A stretch of 64,000 nt of DNA from positions 174,964-238,963 of the forward strand of contig NZ_JAGGKD010000006.1 in assembly GCF_017873415.1 (NCBI RefSeq). The letters are read 5' to 3'. The stretch comes from Methanolobus bombayensis (lineage in GTDB: Archaea; Halobacteriota; Methanosarcinia; Methanosarcinales; Methanosarcinaceae). Both the position numbers and the translations under genes were made by a program. Positions 54,770 to 63,925 of this stretch are shown piece after piece. Position 1 is the first letter of the stretch. The number at the start of each line of letters is the position of its first letter. The notes below the pieces were generated by a model. That model was not told the DNA's origin. It did not search any database and saw only the letters and a list, made by a program, of their open reading frames with translations.

Positions 54770-57217
54770 ATGAAACAATCAGCATCTTCTGAAATTGAAA
54801 ATGCAAAAGATACAACTCTGGATGAATTATTTAACCAACTCAATTCTGACATTAACGGCCTCAAAGATAGTGAAGCACAGGAAAGGCTTCAGCAATATGG
54901 CTATAACGAACTGCTTGAAAAGAAGAAAAGTCCTTTCAGAAAGTTCATTGGTTATTTCTGGGGTCCGATTCCCTGGATGATAGAGATAGCAGCTTTGCTT
55001 TCAGCATTCATTCAACGCTGGGAAGACTTTGTCATAATCTCGATTCTATTGGTCTTAAATGGTGTGGTGGGTTTCTGGCAGGAGAACAAAGCAGATAATG
55101 CCATAGAGTTACTGAAACGAAAAATGGCTCTTCAGGCAAGGGTTCTGAGAGATGGTAAATGGAAACCTCTTCCTGCACGTGAACTTGTTCCGGGAGATAT
55201 TATCCGTCTTCGATCAGGTGATATTGTACCGGCTGATGTCAAGCTCTTTGATGGTGAATACCTGCAGATAGATGAATCATCATTGACAGGAGAATCCCTT
55301 CCAGCAGACAAAGAAACAGGTGATATTGCTTTTTCAGGTTCTGTGATCCAGAAAGGTGAAATGAACGGGATTGTATTTGCCACCGGAATGAATACCTATT
55401 TTGGCAAGACAACAAAGTTGCTGACGGGTGTCAAGACACAGAGCCATTTCCAGAAAGCTATTATTAAGATCGGTGATTATCTTATATTCCTGGCTGCTAT
55501 TCTTGTTGCTATTGTTTTTATTGTCGCCATTTTCCGTCATGAGAGTCTTGTAGAAACCCTTCAGTTTGCCCTTGTACTTGTCGTTGCTGCCATACCTGCA
55601 GCCTTGCCCGCGGTGCTTTCGGTATCCATGGCCGTGGGTGCCACCCATCTTGCAGGCAAGGGTGCTATTGTAAGTAAACTGGTGTCTATTGAAGAAATGG
55701 CAGGTATGGATGTCCTCTGTTCCGATAAGACTGGTACAATAACAAAGAATGAACTGACCTTGTCTGAACTGACGCCATTCGGTGATTATAGTTCAGATGA
55801 TCTTTTGATCTACAGTGCTCTTGCTTCCAGAGAGGAAGATAATGATCCAATAGACAATGCAGTTCTAAAAAAGATAGAAACTATGGACGGTTTGCAGGAA
55901 GCAACTAACGGTTATAGTGTACTGGACTTCAAGCCATTTGATCCTGTTATTAAACATACGGAGGCAAGTATTGAGAGTTCTGATGGCAGAAAGTTCAAGG
56001 TTGCCAAAGGAGCTCCACAGGTCATTCTTGATATGGCTGTCAACAGGGACAGTATAAGGGAGAATGTGGAGGATAAAGTAAATGTCCTTGCATCGAAAGG
56101 TTATCGTTCTCTTGGAGTAGGTATATGTGAAGGGGATGAATGTCACTTTGCTGGACTGATTGGTTTGTACGACCCGCCACATGAAGATTCTGCAGAGACC
56201 ATCGACACCGCTGTATCCATGGGTGTAGATGTTAAGATGATAACAGGTGACCATGCTGCCATTGCAAAGGAGATTGCACAGCAGATAGGTCTGGGAACTA
56301 ATATCACCACTGCCTCTGAACTGGAGGGTAAGACCGACCTTCAGGCACAGGAAGTAGTTGACAGGTCGGATGGTTTTGCACAGGTGTTCCCGGAGCATAA
56401 GTACAGAATAGTTGAGCTCCTTCAGAACGATGGACATATTGTTGGCATGACCGGTGACGGGGTAAACGATGCTCCTGCCCTTAAAAAAGCCGATGCTGGT
56501 ATCGCAGTTGCCGGAGCAACAGATGCAGCAAGGTCTGCTGCAGATATAGTGTTCACGGCTCCGGGTCTATCAACGATAATCGATGCGATAAAAGAGAGCC
56601 GGAAGATATTCCAGCGTATGAAGAGTTATTCCATATATAGGATAGCTGAAACCGTACGTGTTTTGTTCTTCATTGCGATTTCGATTATAGCTTTTAATTT
56701 CTATCCTGTGACAGCTATCATGATTGTGTTGCTTGCATTGTTCAATGATGCACCTATCATGGCAATTGCATATGATAATGTCAAATATTCGAACCTGCCG
56801 GAAAAATGGAATATCAGGGAAGTCCTGAGCATGGCAACTTTTCTGGGAATAATAGGTGTCATATCCTCATTTACCATTTTCTACATTGGAATGCATGTGC
56901 TTAATCTTAATCAGGGTATGCTGCAGTCATTTATATTCCTCAAACTTGCAGTTGCAGGCCATCTTACAATATTCCTGGCTCGTACAAGAGGTCCTTTCTG
57001 GTCCATCAGGCCAAGCGGGATACTCTTCTGGTCAACTATCGGTACGAAATTCCTCGCAACCCTCGTTGTAGTCTATGGTTTCTACATATCACCAATTGGC
57101 TGGAAACTTGCAGGTATTGTATGGATATATGCAGTGGTCGCTTTTGTGATAACTGATGTCATAAAAGTGAGGTTGTACAGTTTGCTGGATCACAGTGAAT
57201 TGGTTTTTAGCAGGTGA
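54770..57217 (+). CDS. P3A-type plasma-membrane H+-ATPase
   Basis: The 815-residue protein matches the fungal/plant Pma1 group: LQQYGYNELLEKK, KFIGYFWGPIPWMIE, LTGESLPADKETG, the phosphorylation site SDKTGTITKNEL (about 320), MITGDHAAIAKEIAQ, TGDGVNDAPALKKADAGIAV and the transmembrane NDAPIMAIAYDNV with the proton-binding Asp. It pumps protons outward with ATP. Archaeal P3A ATPases are known in a few methanogens and Thermoplasma relatives and may serve pH or ion homeostasis. A second gene in the window with a P-type-like HAD domain lies far away at 30976. Confidence 0.94.
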   Translation: MKQSASSEIENAKDTTLDELFNQLNSDINGLKDSEAQERLQQYGYNELLEKKKSPFRKFIGYFWGPIPWMIEIAALLSAFIQRWEDFVIISILLVLNGVVGFWQENKADNAIELLKRKMALQARVLRDGKWKPLPARELVPGDIIRLRSGDIVPADVKLFDGEYLQIDESSLTGESLPADKETGDIAFSGSVIQKGEMNGIVFATGMNTYFGKTTKLLTGVKTQSHFQKAIIKIGDYLIFLAAILVAIVFIVAIFRHESLVETLQFALVLVVAAIPAALPAVLSVSMAVGATHLAGKGAIVSKLVSIEEMAGMDVLCSDKTGTITKNELTLSELTPFGDYSSDDLLIYSALASREEDNDPIDNAVLKKIETMDGLQEATNGYSVLDFKPFDPVIKHTEASIESSDGRKFKVAKGAPQVILDMAVNRDSIRENVEDKVNVLASKGYRSLGVGICEGDECHFAGLIGLYDPPHEDSAETIDTAVSMGVDVKMITGDHAAIAKEIAQQIGLGTNITTASELEGKTDLQAQEVVDRSDGFAQVFPEHKYRIVELLQNDGHIVGMTGDGVNDAPALKKADAGIAVAGATDAARSAADIVFTAPGLSTIIDAIKESRKIFQRMKSYSIYRIAETVRVLFFIAISIIAFNFYPVTAIMIVLLALFNDAPIMAIAYDNVKYSNLPEKWNIREVLSMATFLGIIGVISSFTIFYIGMHVLNLNQGMLQSFIFLKLAVAGHLTIFLARTRGPFWSIRPSGILFWSTIGTKFLATLVVVYGFYISPIGWKLAGIVWIYAVVAFVITDVIKVRLYSLLDHSELVFSR

Positions 57218-57303
57218 TAAATTGGATTTGGTATTTGTTTATAATATGTGATAGCAAATCCTGAGTTACTTTTGAATATATTATGTAACCGGGATTCATT
57301 TTC

Positions 57304-57316
57304 ACTATATACTTAT
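57304..57316 (+). promoter_or_regulatory. TATA-like box upstream of the PKD/PEF-CTERM gene
   Basis: ACTATATACTTAT lies about 170 bases before the ATG at 57485, implying a long leader. The interval also holds a degraded-looking stretch with no intact gene. Confidence 0.35.
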
Positions 57317-57484
57317 AATATCAAGTACCATTTTAAATCAGAGGTTCATATTCGTCTGTGGGGGACGACAAGGCAGCGCTGTCTTACATGTACCTTGTAC
57401 TTTGTTGATACGTTCTGCCTTAGCTATGGTTATCTCTGCAGGTGTAGGAACTTTCAATATTGCGATATAATGGGGGTATGAGTA

Positions 57485-58204
57485 ATGAGAAACAGACAAA
57501 GTATAATGATTATTTTTGGACTGGTTTTAATATTAATGGCGGTAGTGGTTGCTGATGCAATAGGCCAACTACCTGTGGCAGATGCCAACGGACCTTATGA
57601 AGAGAATGAAAGTGCAGTTGTGACCTTTGATGCTTCGGGTTCCTATGACCTGGATGGAAGCATTGTCTCATATGAGTGGGATTTGGACGATGATGGAGAA
57701 TACGATGATGCTACAGGTGTTAATGTTACGCATTTCTATTCTGACAACTACTTCGGATACATAGGTCTGAGAGTTAGCGATGAGGCGGGAAACACAGACA
57801 TAGATACAGCCTCAGTAACCATCTACAATATACCACCAGATGTGTATGCAGGTCCTGATGCAACCATCAATGAAGGGGATACTTTTACCATTGCAGGTTC
57901 TTTCACTGATCCTGGAGAAGATGAGTGGACAGCGGAGGTGGAATACGGAGATGGCTCATCAGCTCAGCCACTTATCATTTCAGGTAAGTCTTTCACTCTA
58001 AGTCATGTTTATGTCAGTGATGGTGTCTACACAGTGAAGGTAACAGTGGAAGATGGCGATGGTGGTGTTGGGGTCGACACTCTTGAAGTAACAGTTGTTG
58101 ACGATGACAATGAAATACCTGAAATACCTGAATTCCCAACATTCACAATTCCAATTGCAGCAATAATAGCTCTGGCTTTCTTCTTCCAGCGTATAAGGGA
58201 TTAA
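57485..58204 (+). CDS. Secreted PKD-domain protein with PEF-CTERM sorting signal
   Basis: The 239-residue protein has a signal peptide (IIFGLVLILMAVVVADAIG), a PKD domain (about 33-112, with VTFDASGSYDLDGSIVSYEW), a second related beta-domain (about 115-205, with GGSFTDPGE-like FTIAGSFTDPGEDEW and DGVYTVKVTVEDGDG) and ends IPEFPTFTIPIAAIIALAFF then QRIRD. That PEF-hydrophobic-basic tail is the PEF-CTERM signal of Methanosarcinales, handled by a different archaeosortase than PGF-CTERM. It is a surface adhesion-type protein. Confidence 0.85.
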   Translation: MRNRQSIMIIFGLVLILMAVVVADAIGQLPVADANGPYEENESAVVTFDASGSYDLDGSIVSYEWDLDDDGEYDDATGVNVTHFYSDNYFGYIGLRVSDEAGNTDIDTASVTIYNIPPDVYAGPDATINEGDTFTIAGSFTDPGEDEWTAEVEYGDGSSAQPLIISGKSFTLSHVYVSDGVYTVKVTVEDGDGGVGVDTLEVTVVDDDNEIPEIPEFPTFTIPIAAIIALAFFFQRIRD

Positions 58205-58207
58205 TTG

Positions 58208-58235
58208 AGGAATTCAAAGTTCCTTTATTTATTTT
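58208..58235 (+). terminator. Terminator-like hairpin after the PKD gene
   Basis: AGGAA and TTCCT arms surround seven bases and are followed directly by TTATTTATTTTT, a U-rich tract four bases past the stop codon. Confidence 0.5.
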
Positions 58236-58249
58236 TAAGATATTTTTAC

Positions 58250-58546
58250 TTTTAATGGTTCGATTCTTGATTCTAAATCTACAAATGTAACTGTTGGAAC
58301 ATACGACCCACTTGATACTACCTATAAAAGTCCAACTTATACTTTGACTATGATACTGGCGGAGATATCTGAATGGTTGTGCTGGATGCTTCAAACCTCT
58401 ATGCAATGATTGCCATGAGGAAAGATATTCACATTGAGGGGTATGAGGATTCTATCACGGATATTTCCATTGCAGTGGCTTCACTAAAAGGGGGTTTTCT
58501 CGCCCAACCCTTTTTATTTAATGTTGTGATTTTAGATACTTTATAA
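58250..58546 (+). pseudogene. Possible remnant of a surface-protein gene
   Basis: In frame from 58250 the DNA reads GSILDSKSTNVTVGTYDPLD and YKSPTYTLT, after which the frame must shift; a TGA lies between TYDTGGDI and a 57-codon frame from 58373 (MVVLDASNLYAMIAMRKDI). The Ser/Thr/Val-rich first part looks like extracellular beta-domain sequence. I cannot identify the parent family. A G-rich/C-rich hairpin closes it at 58486-58515. Confidence 0.35.
58486..58515 (+). terminator. Hairpin with T-run
   Basis: AAAAGGGGGTT can pair with AACCCTTTT across an 11-base loop with a small bulge, followed by a T-run and AT-rich DNA. It may be the surviving terminator of the decayed gene. Confidence 0.4.
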
Positions 58547-58667
58547 ATTTCACTTTTTGTGAAGAACATTTATTAGTAACAATATTTCGAAAAAATAATA
58601 AAGTTTCATATCGTAATGAATCACATACTATATTTCATATACTATTTGTGGGAATGAAGGTGGTTTT

Positions 58668-58931
58668 GTGGCAAATGTATCAGTAAAGAGAGTGGACAGA
58701 GACGAGTTCGAACGTGAAATAGAAGATAAGACGGTTGAAGGCTGGACCGTGAAATCAAGAAATGAAAATCTTGCCGTCATGTCAAAACCGGGTGGATGGG
58801 GCTCAGCAGTCGGTCACCTTCTTGTTTTTATTGTTCTTGGGTGGTGGACACTACTGATAGGTAATCTGATATATGCACTGTTTGCACATGCGGGAAGTGC
58901 ACAAGAATTACACATTAAGGTGGATGATTAA
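58668..58931 (+). CDS. Small membrane-associated protein of unknown function
   Basis: The 87-residue protein starts with a charged alpha/beta segment (VKRVDRDEFEREIEDKTVEGW, described by its key residues only) of about 40 residues and ends in a membrane region (VGHLLVFIVLGWWTLLIGNL) followed by a short polar tail. Similar small proteins occur in archaea and are annotated with domain-of-unknown-function labels. GTG start with GAAGGTGG upstream. It is monocistronic, next to tRNA-Gln. Confidence 0.7.
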   Translation: MANVSVKRVDRDEFEREIEDKTVEGWTVKSRNENLAVMSKPGGWGSAVGHLLVFIVLGWWTLLIGNLIYALFAHAGSAQELHIKVDD

Positions 58932-58980
58932 CACTTTACACAACTGTGTTTAATATCATAAGAATATAGCAAAATAAAAA

Positions 58981-59056
58981 TGGTAGTCCCGGCCGGATTC
59001 GAACCAGCGTCTTCGGCTCCAAAGGCCGGAAGGATTGACCACTACCCTACGGGACT
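58981..59056 (-). tRNA. tRNA-Gln (anticodon UUG)
   Basis: On the minus strand the acceptor arms AGTCCCG/CGGGACT pair fully, followed by discriminator A and an encoded CCA. The anticodon loop reads CTTTGGA, giving TTG, and the T arm GCTGG-TTCGAAT-CCGGC is intact. The anticodon stem has a C-A mismatch at its outer end and the D loop carries one extra base, both tolerable. Confidence 0.9.
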
Positions 59057-59122
59057 ACAGTGATTAGCTGAATAAACGCATAATAATACTTATTTGTTAT
59101 GCAGACCAGGCATTTAAGTCCA

Positions 59123-60214
59123 TCATTTAGCAATGATAAGTGTCAAAAGATCCTGATCCTCAAGCACGTGGTCAAGTCCTGCCCTCTGTCCGGGATGCTT
59201 TGCAGAATTTCCCCATACCTGTGAATACCTGAACTTTCTTCTGAAATCACGGTGAAGGTGGTCACATATATCTCCGACTGTGACACCTTTTCTGACAATC
59301 AGCGGTTCTTCCATATCAGCAGGTCCTCCCTGTGGTTTCAGGTAGATGCGTATGAAATCAAGAGCATCGAAAATAAGTTCCTTCACAGCCTCAAGGTTCT
59401 GCTCTTTATCAGCGGAAATGTATGTCGCTTCCGGATAACCTTCCTTGCACTTCTTAAGCACAAACTCATCAGCCATATCCACTTTATTCACAACGGTTAC
59501 AGCCGGAATGTACACTCTGTTACCCATAACTGCATCAATAAGCTGGTCAACATTGATATTATCCCTGATAAGCACATGGGCGTTGTGAATCTTATAATCA
59601 TTCAACACTGCCTTTACCAGATCTTCTGAGATCTCAAGATCCATGGTACTGCTAACAGTAACTCCGCCACGGTCCTGTCTTTTAATTACAACATCAGGTT
59701 CTTCCTGGTTCAGGCGAATTCCCGCATCGTACAATTCCTGAGTAAGGACATCATGGTGATAGTTCTGGAAAACATCAAGAATAAAGACAACAAGGTCACA
59801 GTTCCTTACAACTGAAATAACCTCTCTTCCACGCCCTCTTCCGCTTGCTGCACCCTTAACAAGTCCGGGTACATCAAGAATCTGAATGGTTGCATTATTA
59901 TATTCAAGAACCCCGGGAATTACATCAAGGGTTGTAAACTCATAAGCTCCGACTTCAGAATTGGCGCCGGTAAGTTTGTTAAGCAATGTGGATTTACCAA
60001 CTGACGGGAAACCTACAAGTGTAACTGTGGCATCGCCTGATTTTCTGACGGAGTATCCTTCTCCGCCACCCTTACTTGCAGCCTTTTTGACTACTTCATC
60101 ACGCAGACGTGCAAGTTTAGCCTTCAGTTTACCTATGTGGTGTGATGTAGCTTTATTGTAAGGAGTCTTCTTGATCTCCTCTTCTACTTCCTGTATATCC
60201 TCGTGTAATCCCAT
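59123..60214 (-). CDS. DRG/Rbg-family Obg-like GTPase
   Basis: The 363-residue protein has the N-terminal helical hairpin (EVEEEIKKTPYNKATSHHIG), a GTPase domain with P loop GFPSVGKSTLLNKLTG, TTLDVIPG switch, DVPGLVKGAASGRGRG, and NKVD, and a C-terminal TGS domain (about 290-363). DRG proteins bind translating ribosomes and resolve stalls. I start at the ATG at 60214 with AGGTTG upstream; the TTG two codons earlier is unlikely. Single gene, divergent from nothing. Confidence 0.95.
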   Translation of the reverse strand: MGLHEDIQEVEEEIKKTPYNKATSHHIGKLKAKLARLRDEVVKKAASKGGGEGYSVRKSGDATVTLVGFPSVGKSTLLNKLTGANSEVGAYEFTTLDVIPGVLEYNNATIQILDVPGLVKGAASGRGRGREVISVVRNCDLVVFILDVFQNYHHDVLTQELYDAGIRLNQEEPDVVIKRQDRGGVTVSSTMDLEISEDLVKAVLNDYKIHNAHVLIRDNINVDQLIDAVMGNRVYIPAVTVVNKVDMADEFVLKKCKEGYPEATYISADKEQNLEAVKELIFDALDFIRIYLKPQGGPADMEEPLIVRKGVTVGDICDHLHRDFRRKFRYSQVWGNSAKHPGQRAGLDHVLEDQDLLTLIIAK

Positions 60215-60276
60215 TTGCAACCTACCATAACGTCAAAATAAAAAAGATTTTCCCGATTTTTGAATATAACTTAACG

Positions 60277-62187
60277 TTAAAAGGAGGATATTATACTACC
60301 GGTTGTTTCATGAGTTGAGATTCCCTGTGGCAGTCTCTTTGCAAAATCTTCAGAACGTAAAACCTCAAGGAAATCCTTTATCTCTGAAATCTCCATCAGG
60401 TCTTTCCTGATAACAAAATCAAACTCATCCTCTGCAACCGGAATGAATTCCAGCCCTGCTTCTTCAGCCGCTGCCCGAAGCCCGAAACCAACATCTGCTT
60501 TTCCACTTTTCACAGCATCACATACTGATCTGTGAGTTTTGGAACCGGAATTGTATCCCTTCAGGCTTTTTATTATCTCACTTTTCGAGACTCCCTTCGC
60601 CTCAGCCAGAAGGCCAATTTCTCTGTCAAGAAGTGCTCTTGTGCCTGATCCTCTGTTCCTGTTAATTATCTGAAGTTTGAGTATATCTTCAAGACCATAT
60701 ACGTGATTATCCGGCTTAAATATAAGTCCCTGCTCACGTCTGTATCCTTTCACAAGTACTACATCTTCAAGGTTCATTCTCTTCAGGACCGATGAATTGT
60801 AATTGCCATCTGCGTCAACCATATTTACGCATGCGATATCTGCAGTACCGCTAGATATTGCTGTAAACCCTGCACTTGAACCCGTGTTAAGTGTTCTGAA
60901 CATAAGTCCTGTCATCTCTTCAAGCAGGTCAATTCCGGGACATTGCCCTCCTACAAGCATCAGGTCAGGGCTCCTGACATTACCGAACATCGTAACCTCT
61001 ACTTCCGATCCGGGTTCAATATATTCGGTATGTGCTCTGATCTCAATGATACCATCTGCATCGGAAAGCGTGGTAATAGCTCCTGATGTTTTATCTGCCG
61101 GATATACTCTGCCACGGACAACACCCACCGGAAAAAGTTCTTCTCTGCCTCCTGAGCGTATTCCTGTTCCCATGGTAGCAGTCATTTTTGTTTTAAAGGA
61201 TGGCTTAACGCCAAGTGAATTATGAATGATCGGTGCTACAAATTCGTTGAATATACTGAGGGCAGAGGTAGGATTACCCGGAAGCCCGATTGTAGGGACA
61301 TTATTTATCATTCCAATTACAACCGGTTTTCCCGGTTTAATGGCAATTCCGTGAGTAAGAGTTTCTCCTTTCTCCTCAATTATCATGTACATGATGTCGC
61401 CTGCACCAGCAGAAGTACTTCCTGATGTGAGCACGATGTCACATTCAGTTATTGCTCTGTCAAGAGTTTCTTCCATGAGTTTTTCATCATCATGTACTAT
61501 TCCGTATATTAGGGGGTTTCCACCGCATTCTTCGATACCTGCAGCAATAGCGTATGAATTAGCATCGTATATTTTGCTGATTCCCAGTTTTTCACCGGGC
61601 CTGATAAGTTCGCTACCGGTTGAGATAATCCCGACTACCAGTTCTTTCACCGGAACTTTATCCATACCTACCGATGCAAGAACTCCAATTTCACGGGAAC
61701 CTATGCGTGTATTCTTTCTCAGGATCCTTTCGCCTTTCATGATGTCGTTTCCGGCACGCATAATGTTCTCATTGATGTGCACCGGCTGGTAGACAAAAAG
61801 TGAATCATCGGTCTGCTTTGTGCTCTCGACCATCACAACAGCATCAGCACCATCAGGAATTGGTGCACCTGTGGATATCTCTATTGCCTCACCATCATCA
61901 ACAAAAAAGCTGTCTTCACATCCCGCAGGTATTGAACCTGTAACTTTAAGGTTAATTGGTTCAGGTTCGCTTGCCTGGTATGTGTCTTTTGCCCTGACAG
62001 CATAACCATCTTTTACTGAGCGATTAAAAGCAGGTACATCAAGTCCTGAAAGTATGTCCTCTGCAATTATGTGGCCTGCAGCTTTTTCAATAGGTAAAAC
62101 AGTAATTCCCGGTTGAACTCTGATGTTGTCAACCAGTTCTCTTGCATCCTCTACGGATGTCAGCTCTCTGAATTCTTTCCGTTCCAT
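60277..62187 (-). CDS. moeA: Molybdopterin biosynthesis protein MoeA fused to a periplasmic-binding-like domain
   Basis: The 636-residue protein has MoeA domains in order: MoeA_N (VPAFNRSVKDGYAVRAKDTY, key residues), the MoCF domain with IISTGSELIRPGEKLG and LTSGSTSAGAGDIMYM, MoeA_C (about 340-400), and then from about 405 a PBP-like domain (DLMLVGGQCPGIDLLEEM, NRGSGTRALLD, ADVGFGLRAAAEEAG). This two-part form is common in archaea and may deliver metal (Mo or W) with sensing of molybdate/tungstate. It would feed cofactor to enzymes such as the AOR here. It follows the small membrane gene by ten bases. Confidence 0.93.
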   Translation of the reverse strand: MERKEFRELTSVEDARELVDNIRVQPGITVLPIEKAAGHIIAEDILSGLDVPAFNRSVKDGYAVRAKDTYQASEPEPINLKVTGSIPAGCEDSFFVDDGEAIEISTGAPIPDGADAVVMVESTKQTDDSLFVYQPVHINENIMRAGNDIMKGERILRKNTRIGSREIGVLASVGMDKVPVKELVVGIISTGSELIRPGEKLGISKIYDANSYAIAAGIEECGGNPLIYGIVHDDEKLMEETLDRAITECDIVLTSGSTSAGAGDIMYMIIEEKGETLTHGIAIKPGKPVVIGMINNVPTIGLPGNPTSALSIFNEFVAPIIHNSLGVKPSFKTKMTATMGTGIRSGGREELFPVGVVRGRVYPADKTSGAITTLSDADGIIEIRAHTEYIEPGSEVEVTMFGNVRSPDLMLVGGQCPGIDLLEEMTGLMFRTLNTGSSAGFTAISSGTADIACVNMVDADGNYNSSVLKRMNLEDVVLVKGYRREQGLIFKPDNHVYGLEDILKLQIINRNRGSGTRALLDREIGLLAEAKGVSKSEIIKSLKGYNSGSKTHRSVCDAVKSGKADVGFGLRAAAEEAGLEFIPVAEDEFDFVIRKDLMEISEIKDFLEVLRSEDFAKRLPQGISTHETTGSIISSF

Positions 62188-62197
62188 TCTGGTCGGT

Positions 62198-62446
62198 CTA
62201 CTTTTCGTCTATATACTCAATAAGCTTTTTGTTAAGCCTGAAAACTCTTGAAGCTACATACCAGAGTCCCATCAGGTATACTATCCATGTTGCAATGGAA
62301 ATCCATTTTAGGCTTCCTGTATCGTCAAGCGCTTCAAAAGTGATGACAAGGGTAACAGGCATTAAGAGCAATATAGCCAGCACCGAATCATTCAGATATT
62401 TCAGGTTCTCCAGAACAATTTTATCTTTTCTTCCCTCTTCTACCAT
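62198..62446 (-). CDS. Small two-TM membrane protein upstream of moeA
   Basis: The 82-residue protein has two membrane segments (about 21-38 and 48-66), a charged start and an acidic/basic tail (RLNKKLIEYIDEK). GAGGTC lies before the ATG, and moeA follows ten bases later, so the two share a message. A role in molybdate/tungstate uptake or sensing is conceivable from context only. Confidence 0.65.
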   Translation of the reverse strand: MVEEGRKDKIVLENLKYLNDSVLAILLLMPVTLVITFEALDDTGSLKWISIATWIVYLMGLWYVASRVFRLNKKLIEYIDEK

Positions 62447-62668
62447 TTAATGACCTCTGATCAGACTGATATCTCTCATTTTTAGTCTATTTGTTAACAA
62501 AACGAATTATTATTTTAATTATATATTACAGAACTTATGCCTAATTAATGTTTTGAAAATTAACTTCTGGGACTACCATTCAAAGCCTGTGGCTCATTAG
62601 CAAAAAAGACAATATAAAAAAAGAAAATGAAGAACTATGTCTTCATTAATGGCTAGTATTTTAGATGT

Positions 62669-63547
62669 TCAGGGATTGATCGGTGTACCGGTGGTTGTAG
62701 TGATTTTCTCAAAAGCTGCAACCATCTTCTTTGTGATAGGACCTGGCTTTCCATCACCGATTGGGCGACCATCGACCTTTACAAGAGGTGCAGCCTCTGC
62801 TGCAGTTCCTGTTACGAATATTTCGTCAGCGGTGTAGAGGTCAAACATTCCAAGGTTCTCAACATGGGTTTCAATGCCTATTTCCGCAAGAAGCTCAATG
62901 GCTGTTGCCCTGGTTATTCCTTTCAGGTTGTTGATGGTTGGTGGTGTGTATACCTTTCCGTTCTTGATGATGAATATGTTATCTCCTGAACCTTCTGAGA
63001 GGTAACCGTTCTGGTCGAAAAAGATTGCTTCATCTCCTCCCTTCTCGTTTGCTTCTATCTTAGCGAGGATGTTGTTCAGGTAGTTGAGTGACTTGATGTT
63101 TGGTGAAAGTGCATCACAGGAGTTTCTTCTGACTGATACGGTAACACCGGTAAGACCAACTTCATAGAGGTCGCCATACATTGCACCCCATTCCTGTGAG
63201 ATGATGTAGATATTTGGTTTCGGACATTTTCTTGGGTCAAGACCAAGGTCACCAACACCTCTTGAAACAATAGGTCTGATGTAGGCATCTGTCAGGTTGT
63301 TTTTCCTGAGTGTTTCCAGAATAGCTTCTTCCATCTCATCTCTGGAAATCGGTATTTCAAGGGCAATTGCCTTTGCGGAGTCATAGAGCCTGTCAACATG
63401 TTCGCGTAATTTAAAAACACGACCATTGTATGCTCTTATTCCCTCAAAGACACCATCGCCATACAAAAAACCGTGGTCATAGACGGATGTTGTGGCCTGG
63501 GATTTAGGGACAAAGTCACCGTTGTAATAAATCAATAGTTCACTCAT
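62669..63547 (-). CDS. ilvE: Branched-chain-amino-acid aminotransferase
   Basis: The 292-residue fold-type IV PLP enzyme has [20 protein letters not shown], the PLP lysine in [18 protein letters not shown], and [17 protein letters not shown] with [13 protein letters not shown]. It transfers amino groups between glutamate and the keto acids of Leu, Ile and Val. I start at the ATG at 63547 with GAGGCT upstream; the longer frame to 63592 has an unlikely N-terminus. Confidence 0.95.
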   Translation of the reverse strand: MSELLIYYNGDFVPKSQATTSVYDHGFLYGDGVFEGIRAYNGRVFKLREHVDRLYDSAKAIALEIPISRDEMEEAILETLRKNNLTDAYIRPIVSRGVGDLGLDPRKCPKPNIYIISQEWGAMYGDLYEVGLTGVTVSVRRNSCDALSPNIKSLNYLNNILAKIEANEKGGDEAIFFDQNGYLSEGSGDNIFIIKNGKVYTPPTINNLKGITRATAIELLAEIGIETHVENLGMFDLYTADEIFVTGTAAEAAPLVKVDGRPIGDGKPGPITKKMVAAFEKITTTTGTPINP

Positions 63548-63668
63548 GCGTAAAGCCTCAATCTTAATATTATAATAGTTGCTAGTGTTCATGTCAAACT
63601 ATTATTTATTTGTATTCACATGTTAATTTTGAATTTATTCACAAAGTTACTATGTTCTGACAATAGTA

Positions 63669-63676
63669 TTTTATAC
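63669..63676 (+). promoter_or_regulatory. TATA box for tRNA-Arg
   Basis: TTTTATAC lies about 40 bases before the tRNA 5' end, the usual distance for an archaeal stable-RNA promoter with a short leader removed by RNase P. Confidence 0.45.
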
Positions 63677-63712
63677 TAGAAAACCTATTTCCAATCCCAG
63701 TCAATGCTTAGC

Positions 63713-63787
63713 GGTCCCGTGGCTTAGCCAGGATATAGCATCGGGCTTCTAACCCGAGGGTCAGGGGTTCAAATCCCTTCGGGATCG
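63713..63787 (+). tRNA. tRNA-Arg (anticodon UCU)
   Basis: Acceptor GGTCCCG pairs with CGGGATC (one G-U), the anticodon loop CTTCTAA gives TCT, the anticodon stem TCGGG/CCCGA and T arm AGGGG-TTCAAAT-CCCTT are intact. The discriminator is G and no CCA is encoded, unlike tRNA-Gln in this window. Confidence 0.92.
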
Positions 63788-63843
63788 CTTTACTTTTATT
63801 AATCTTTCTGAAGTGGATTGAAACCTGTTTTTTAATTGAGCCA

Positions 63844-63925
63844 CGATTTTACAGCTTTAACTCAAAAGCGAGAAGTCCCCTTCCTCGGAACGTAGCGACA
63901 GGTAAGGGATGAAAGCGTCATAAAC
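63844..63925 (+). mobile_element. Possible IS200/IS605 TnpB 3' end with omega-RNA-like hairpin (relic)
   Basis: A short frame reads SFNSKARSPLPRNVATGKG before a stop, like TnpB C-termini, and the overlapping DNA forms a hairpin in which CCCTTCCT pairs with AGGTAAGGG (one bulge) around a loop with GTAGCGAC, followed by GATGAAAGC. This arrangement resembles the 3' guide-scaffold RNA region at the right end of IS605-type elements. No upstream TnpB coding sequence is visible, so only a fragment remains. The assignment rests on motif memory. Confidence 0.4.

Noticed and set aside
57248..57484. Cys-rich plus-strand frame before the PKD gene, and an alternative frame reading ALAMVISAGVGTFNIAI
   Set aside because: No ribosome site, and composition like non-coding DNA. 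It might be a remnant of a secreted protein but evidence is too thin.
58668..58931. Toxin-antitoxin interpretation of the small membrane protein next to tRNA-Gln
   Set aside because: It has no partner gene and its N-terminal domain is not toxin-like; a general small membrane protein is the safer reading.
62565..62580. GGGACTACCATT matching the 3' end of tRNA-Gln (58981-59056), as for an integration site
   Set aside because: The match is only 12 bases and lies in the opposite orientation to the tRNA end, while integration produces direct repeats. There is no integrase gene between.
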